A DNA stretch of 64,000 nt, taken from the NCBI GenBank assembly GCA_964351395.1, contig CAYGOF010000009.1:1-64000 (forward strand), written 5' to 3'. The notes under the pieces are model-generated. The model saw nothing but the letters and a program-made list of their open reading frames with translations. It was not told where the DNA came from and did no database searches. The position numbers and the translations under genes are program-made. Source of the DNA: Imperialibacter sp964351395. Lineage in GTDB: Bacteria; Bacteroidota; Bacteroidia; Cytophagales; Cyclobacteriaceae. Shown here in pieces: positions 59,516-64,000 of the stretch; position 1 is the stretch's first letter; every line of letters begins with the position of its first letter.

Positions 59516-59535
59516 ATTGTATGTATATACATGTA
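59516..59535. promoter_or_regulatory. Palindromic operator-like site before pirin
   Basis: TTGTATGTATATACATGTAA-like sequence is a near palindrome (16 of 20 bases), with the perfect core ATGTATATACAT (59521-59532), about 20-40 nt upstream of the pirin start. Pirin genes are often controlled by HxlR- or MarR-type redox regulators that bind such sites; no regulator gene is nearby. Confidence 0.4.
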
Positions 59536-59759
59536 ACTAACGAGTGGTCTTAAAATTAGTTCTATTGACATTGTAAAAAAATCAGTTTTGGTTTAGCGTA
59601 AAGGATCTTTTAGCAACCTGTATCCATTCATAGGACTTAGAATGTGATATTTTCATCGCTGTGGGGCTTAAAGTGCCCATATTATCAATTAAATTCATCT
59701 CTGAACACTATTTTTTTAGTTATGCTATAATTCCTGTGTGATAACTGTGCCTGTGGACT

Positions 59760-60107
59760 ATGAATATAAAAGTATACAAAATGTCATTTGCTGGGGTATA
59801 CCCCTATTACATTGCCAAAGCAGAGAAGAAAAGCCGTACCAAAGAGGAAGTCGATACTATTATCTGTTGGCTAACCGGTTACGATCAACAGTCGTTGCAG
59901 CGGCAGATTGACAATAAGACCAATTTCGAAGATTTTTTTGCTCAGGCACCTCAGATTCATCCCAATGTTTCGAACATCACAGGAGTTATTTGTGGCTATC
60001 GGGTAGAGGACATCGAAGACCCACTCATGCAGCAGATTCGGTATTTGGACAAGCTGATTGACGAACTGGAAAAAGGAAGGAAAATGGATGAGATTTTGCT
60101 AGAATGA
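59760..60107 (+). CDS. DUF2200 family protein
   Basis: A 115-residue protein; YKMSFAGVYPYYIAKAEKKSRTKEEVDTIICWLTGY (6-41) is the DUF2200 signature, and the rest contains FEDFFAQAPQIHPNVSNITGVICGYRVEDIEDPLMQQIRYLDKLIDELEKG (about 57-107). The family is widespread; its function is unknown. It has no signal or membrane part. It stands alone, divergent from pirin. Confidence 0.9.
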   Translation: MNIKVYKMSFAGVYPYYIAKAEKKSRTKEEVDTIICWLTGYDQQSLQRQIDNKTNFEDFFAQAPQIHPNVSNITGVICGYRVEDIEDPLMQQIRYLDKLIDELEKGRKMDEILLE

Positions 60108-60285
60108 TACTTAAGTTTTCTTATCGATTCATCAGTCGTTAGCATCTACACATTGTATCTTCTTCTCCCGCCATATAAATATTGGAATTGTTTGTCTCCT
60201 CTCTCCTTTCCCGCGAAGCGCTATCGTTCGGCACGTTGCGAAGGGGGTTAGTATCTTGCTTTTCTACCAGGGTTCTTTTTTTGTG

Positions 60286-61584
60286 TTAATTCAAATTACT
60301 CGTATCCACCCTGGTCGGCGTATCTTCTCCGGAAATCATGCGGGTGGCTGCCGCCGCGATGGCCTTGATGCTATTGGTCATGTGCTCCATGTCCAGCGTG
60401 CTTACTTCGTCAGATGCCTGGTGGTAGTCTTTGTCGACATCGATCGGCGTGGTACTAATAGAGTGGGCTGGTACACCAAGTCGGGCCAAAGTTGCATTAT
60501 CCGACCTGTAAAATAGGTTTTGGTCTGGATAAGGGTCGGCATAGAACTCATACTCCGTACCTTCCACGGCTTTTTGCAAAAGCTCTCCGAAGCTTGATTT
60601 GTCGAAACCGGTTACCCAGGCAGTGTTGGGGCCGCTTACCGCTGGCTTGCCAATCATTTCGATGTTGAACATGGCCACAATCTCATCGGGGTTCAACTGC
60701 TGCGAAAAGTAAGTAGATCCGTACCCACCACCTTCTTCTGCTGTAAAGCAAGCAAACATAATAGTGCGCTCAGGCTGGGTGCCCATGTCTTTGAAGTATT
60801 TAGCCAAAGTTATCACGGCTGTCGTTCCAGATGCGTCATCATTGGCACCATTGTAGATCGTGTCGCCTTCGGTTCCTCTGATCCCCAGGTGATCATAATG
60901 TCCGCTGAATAGCACAATTTCATTGGCTCTTTTACCGCTGATTTTGCCTACTACATTCGAGAGGCTTTCGGTTTTGATATTGTTCTCTACATTGACACTC
61001 AGCGTATTTACTTCAATGATATTAGTCAACACGAGCACATAGGCGTTATTATTTAATTCCATCACATGATTGCCACCTGATAAATAGCCCTGGTACCTTT
61101 TGAAAATGTCCTGATGAGATTCGTCGGCCAAAATCAGCGTTTTTCCCTCCATGCCTCTGGCCTGAGAGATGGCCGACCTTAAATTGCCACCTTCACCTAC
61201 GATGATCAGTTCTATGCCGTCGGCGCTGGCAATTTCAAGTTTTTCATTATTGACAGAGGCTGCCACCTTGTCTTGCGCTATCTCCTGTCCGTTAATAGTC
61301 ACAGACACAGTTTTGGGCGTGATGGTATACATGTCGAACTTTTGCTCATAGCTGTTTAGCCCGTCCACATATTCTAACCCAATGGATTCAAATTCTCCCT
61401 GGATGAACCTGGAAGCCTTTTCAATACCTGGACTGAACATCCTCCTGCCTTCCATGTCATCTGCAGCCAGGGTGCTGATGATCCTTGTTACATTGGCCTG
61501 GTCAATTTGCGCCTGAGGCTCACAGCTTATCATGAACGTGGCGAAAAATAGAAATAATGATGGAAGGAAGAACGTCTTTTTCAT
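60286..61584 (-). CDS. M28 family metallopeptidase, lipoprotein
   Basis: A 432-residue lipoprotein (lipobox MISC, Cys21). A protease-associated-like insert (about 115-200) lies within the M28 aminopeptidase fold. The two-zinc site is visible: SGHYDHLG (His229, Asp231), NGANDDASG (Asp249 or 250) and TAEEGGGYGS (Glu283, Glu284). The end includes HSISTTPIDVDKDYHQASDE, with a further zinc histidine likely. It should release N-terminal residues from peptides outside the inner membrane. It is a single-gene unit with a short sequence gap each side. Confidence 0.9.
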   Translation of the reverse strand: MKKTFFLPSLFLFFATFMISCEPQAQIDQANVTRIISTLAADDMEGRRMFSPGIEKASRFIQGEFESIGLEYVDGLNSYEQKFDMYTITPKTVSVTINGQEIAQDKVAASVNNEKLEIASADGIELIIVGEGGNLRSAISQARGMEGKTLILADESHQDIFKRYQGYLSGGNHVMELNNNAYVLVLTNIIEVNTLSVNVENNIKTESLSNVVGKISGKRANEIVLFSGHYDHLGIRGTEGDTIYNGANDDASGTTAVITLAKYFKDMGTQPERTIMFACFTAEEGGGYGSTYFSQQLNPDEIVAMFNIEMIGKPAVSGPNTAWVTGFDKSSFGELLQKAVEGTEYEFYADPYPDQNLFYRSDNATLARLGVPAHSISTTPIDVDKDYHQASDEVSTLDMEHMTNSIKAIAAAATRMISGEDTPTRVDTSNLN

Positions 61585-61799
61585 AACTATTTAATGATAG
61601 AAATTTGAATAGACCAGAAAGTTACAATTAATTATATCAACTGATCAACCTGCAGGTACCCGGGGTAAAAAAAACCAACTGCATTTCTTGTTTTATATTT
61701 CAGGTCTGCCATACTAAATGTGCTTATTACCCTTTAATTTTACCCAAGAACTTTGGCGAGAGCATAGTGCCATTGCTGCCTGATCTTAATTCCAATTTT

Positions 61800-63800
61800 A
61801 TGATCCGACGTTTTAAAAGTGGGTTTCTGGTCGTCGTGTTACTCCTCTTTGCCTTCATTATGCCTGCAAAACATCAATCGGATGTAGTATTGATGGAGGA
61901 CCTATTTGTCGAAGCAACTAATGTGTTGTGTCAGGATTCTGAAAAGACTGATTCGCTGGCAAGCCGACTACTGGTGCTTGCGCAGCAAAAAGAAGATATA
62001 GGATACCAGGCCAAGGCCTATAAACTTTTGGGCGATAATGTTTATTGTCTACAACAATTCCAGACGGCTATTAATTGGCATGGCAAAGCGGCTGACCTTT
62101 TTGAAAAGGCCGGCGATGACGAAACTTCAGCACGCTGCCTGCTCAATCAGGCAAACTGTTACCTCAGAATCAGTCAGCTTGATTCTTCACAACTTGCCAT
62201 TGGTAGGGCTTTGATGGTCAATGAGCGATTACAATCCGATTTTATAGAGGCGCAGATTTATCTTATGCAGGCTGGAGTTTTTACCAACCTATCGCAGAAC
62301 GATTCAGTTACCTATTACGCATTGAAGGCATTATCTCTCGGAGAAAAAATAGGTGATGAATCAATTATTAATAGATCAACGATCTCTATCGGCAACGCTT
62401 ACTATCAAAATGAAGACTTTGAACTGGCGAAAAAATATTTTATCAAGTCCAGGAGTCAACTTCAGACACAAAGCAATCAAGGTAATTTAGGCTTGATCAA
62501 CTTTAACCTTGCCAACTGCTATGCACGTACAAATGCTTTTGACTCGGCATCTTATTTTTTCAACGAAGCACTTGAAAGCCCCGGAGTAGACAACAACAAG
62601 TATTTGCAAGCTTACTTCTATCAGGGGTTGGCTGAGCTTCAAGGAAGGATGGGTGATTACAGCCAGTCAATTGACAATAACCTCAAGGCGATAGCCCTGA
62701 GCAAGGAACTTGGAGAAAAGAGAAACCTTTCGTCGGTATATGTAAATGTTTCAGAGGTATACCTGAAAAGTGGTCAGCCTGATGAAGCCATCAGATATGC
62801 TTTACTAGGTGCCGAACTTTCGCAAGAAATTGAGCTGATTGAAAAAGAATCGGATGCCTACTGGATGCTAAGCAATGCTTACCGGAAGTCGGGCCGATAC
62901 AAAGAAGGACTGGAAGCATTACATAGGTTTTACAAGCTGGATAGTACCATGCTGAATCAAACCAAAGCTTTGCAGATTTCGGATTTGAATATCAAGTACC
63001 AAACGGTGAAGAAGGAAAATGAAATTGAACGACTGGCTCAAATGAGCGAGATACAGCTGTTGCAGCTTCGTCAGCAACGTTACTTTATCATTGGCGGTGT
63101 CGTATTGTTGCTGCTCATGATCATTATTTCAGTGCTTTACTTCCGGCAAAAGACTGAAAGGCAAACGCAAGCCATGACACAAATGGAGCAAAAGGCTCTT
63201 CGGAGCCAATTGAACCCTCATTTTATCTTTAATGCGTTGGGAGCGATTCAGAACTACATGCTGCAAAACAAGCCCCACGATGCTGCTTCCTTTATGAGCC
63301 GCTTCGCAAGGCTGATGCGTCAAATTCTCGAAAACTCCAGAGAGGATTTCATTACCCTGGATGAAGAAGTGGCCACGCTGGAAAATTACCTGGAGCTGCA
63401 GCTTTTGCGGTTCGACAATTCCTTTGAGTACGAGCTGACCGTCGACGAATCGATTGATGCAGAGCAGGTATCCATACCGCCGATGTTTGCTCAGCCTTTG
63501 ATAGAGAATGCACTGGAGCATGGACTCAAAGGGAAAATTGATGGAGCTAAAGTGAGAATTAATTTTCGCCAGGAAGGGGAGTATGTATTGTTGACAGTGG
63601 AGGACAATGGCAAGGGAATTGCCAGTGAAGTAAAGACAAAGGAGAACCATAAATCACTAGCAGGAGTCATTACCAACGAACGTATTGACCTTTTTAATAC
63701 CGGACTTAAAACCAAAATAAGACTGCTGGTAGAAGACCTTGCCGGGGTGGGTAGCTCTGGCACCCGGGTGCAGTTAATGTTGCCCTTCAGAGAAGGGTGA
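61800..63800 (+). CDS. TPR sensor histidine kinase, LytS type
   Basis: The start at 61800 (MIRRFKSGFLVVVLLL..) gives a signal peptide or first helix. About eight tetratricopeptide repeats (about 40-380, for example AYKLLGDNVYCLQQFQTAINWHGKAA) sit outside the cell membrane. One transmembrane helix follows (about 423-443, YFIIGGVVLLLLMIIISVLYF), then a coiled coil and a LytS-type kinase: RSQLNPHFIFNALGAIQNYM gives phospho-His474, PLIENALEHGLKG the N-box, and VEDNGKGI the G-box. Such kinases normally pair with a LytTR regulator. None is present in the 200 nt that remain; only a short 33-codon frame follows. Its partner may lie beyond the window or be lost. Confidence 0.9.
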   Translation: MIRRFKSGFLVVVLLLFAFIMPAKHQSDVVLMEDLFVEATNVLCQDSEKTDSLASRLLVLAQQKEDIGYQAKAYKLLGDNVYCLQQFQTAINWHGKAADLFEKAGDDETSARCLLNQANCYLRISQLDSSQLAIGRALMVNERLQSDFIEAQIYLMQAGVFTNLSQNDSVTYYALKALSLGEKIGDESIINRSTISIGNAYYQNEDFELAKKYFIKSRSQLQTQSNQGNLGLINFNLANCYARTNAFDSASYFFNEALESPGVDNNKYLQAYFYQGLAELQGRMGDYSQSIDNNLKAIALSKELGEKRNLSSVYVNVSEVYLKSGQPDEAIRYALLGAELSQEIELIEKESDAYWMLSNAYRKSGRYKEGLEALHRFYKLDSTMLNQTKALQISDLNIKYQTVKKENEIERLAQMSEIQLLQLRQQRYFIIGGVVLLLLMIIISVLYFRQKTERQTQAMTQMEQKALRSQLNPHFIFNALGAIQNYMLQNKPHDAASFMSRFARLMRQILENSREDFITLDEEVATLENYLELQLLRFDNSFEYELTVDESIDAEQVSIPPMFAQPLIENALEHGLKGKIDGAKVRINFRQEGEYVLLTVEDNGKGIASEVKTKENHKSLAGVITNERIDLFNTGLKTKIRLLVEDLAGVGSSGTRVQLMLPFREG

Positions 63801-63833
63801 TTACTTATGACCAGGAGGATCAAATAAGGTCGC

Positions 63834-63935
63834 ATGATTTTGAAAGCTCAAAAGCTGGAGCAGCTTATTGATCACGTGAATCTTCCGCCTAATGAAATTG
63901 AAAAGGATGTTTCATTTCAATGGGCTAACTTATGA
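63834..63935 (+). CDS. Possible 33-residue small ORF after the sensor kinase
   Basis: ATG at 63834 opens 33 codons (MILKAQKLEQLIDHVNLPPNEIEK.., ending FQWANL), with AATAAGG just upstream. A purine-rich AGGAGG (63813-63818) lies further away. It has a soluble helical look but no family I know. It may be a real small protein, a remnant of a lost gene, or chance. It directly follows the sensor kinase. Confidence 0.3.
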   Translation: MILKAQKLEQLIDHVNLPPNEIEKDVSFQWANL

Positions 63936-63972
63936 TCCAATTGATAATCAAACACATTCCATAAACTTTTCG

Positions 63973-64000
63973 ATGATGAAAAAATTAAAGCTGTTTGCAT
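63973..64000 (+). CDS. Start of a gene cut by the window end
   Basis: ATGATGAAAAAATTAAAGCTG opens a frame (MMKKLKLFA..) with the basic, hydrophobic start of a signal peptide. Only nine codons are in the window, so no function can be given. An exported protein is likely. Confidence 0.45.

Noticed and set aside
60190..60260. Patch with CGCGAAGCGCTATCG and TTGCGAAGGGGG pieces
   Set aside because: It looks like a broken inverted repeat, but the arms match poorly and there is no second copy in the window.
1..64000. tRNA, rRNA, CRISPR arrays, intact insertion sequences, prophage
   Set aside because: I looked through the gaps on both strands and saw no convincing example; a tRNA or covariance-model scan could still find a missed RNA.

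Overview
The window looks like chromosomal DNA of a Bacteroidota bacterium, most likely a gliding or marine-type Cytophagales. The evidence is type IX secretion (T9SS) genes (PorV/PorU-like pair and PorT), a TonB receptor paired with a DUF4249 lipoprotein, Bacteroidota-specific families (DUF5606, DUF6588, Mpo1-like, LytS-type TPR kinase), UbiE/MenG and KDO transferase genes, and several promoter-like TAnnTTTG boxes. I see no rRNA, tRNA, CRISPR array, prophage or intact insertion sequence. Genes are dense and on both strands, with many 1-11 nt overlaps and four tail-to-tail gene overlaps.

Layout. 0.2-6.3 kb: a PorV2-like barrel protein overlapping a 1690-residue C25 peptidase of the PorU2 type. 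6.3-16.1 kb: envelope proteins on the minus strand (lipoprotein, secreted TPR-CHAT protease-like protein, GNAT, DUF4249 plus TonB receptor, beta-propeller protein, PepSY membrane protein). 16.5-22.6 kb: HAD phosphatase, a methylthioribose-kinase-like enzyme overlapping a lipoprotein ADP-ribosylglycohydrolase, a DUF2442/DUF4160 pair whose DUF4160 gene is frameshifted in a homopolymer, a GIN-type protein and a FAN1-like VRR-NUC nuclease. 22.7-29.7 kb: glycosyltransferase, Mpo1-like lipid enzyme, FAD oxidoreductase, NhaC antiporter with a DEDD exonuclease, YigZ with a TPR protein. 29.8-37.6 kb: a surface-glycan-like block (FemAB-like acyltransferase, two glycosyltransferases, two different sulfotransferases, a PhyH dioxygenase in a run with rsgA and waaA).

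37.8-56.8 kb is mainly housekeeping: lolA-ftsK, xerD-pyrD, aroQ-aminotransferase-marC-rnhA, trmN6, a saccharopine-dehydrogenase-like enzyme, cytidine deaminase, SDR, ubiE-porT, yihA, DUF5606, fructose-bisphosphatase, fructosamine kinase and LMW phosphatase. 57-64 kb holds an outer-membrane protein, a REP-like inverted repeat, pirin, DUF2200, an M28 lipoprotein peptidase and a TPR-LytS sensor kinase. The window ends just inside a new gene.

The less ordinary parts are the double-sulfotransferase block, the waaA-linked dioxygenase, the kinase/ADP-ribosylhydrolase pair, the exported CHAT protein and the broken DUF4160 gene. I found no system that I can show to be undescribed. All family assignments are from reading sequence motifs, without database searches.
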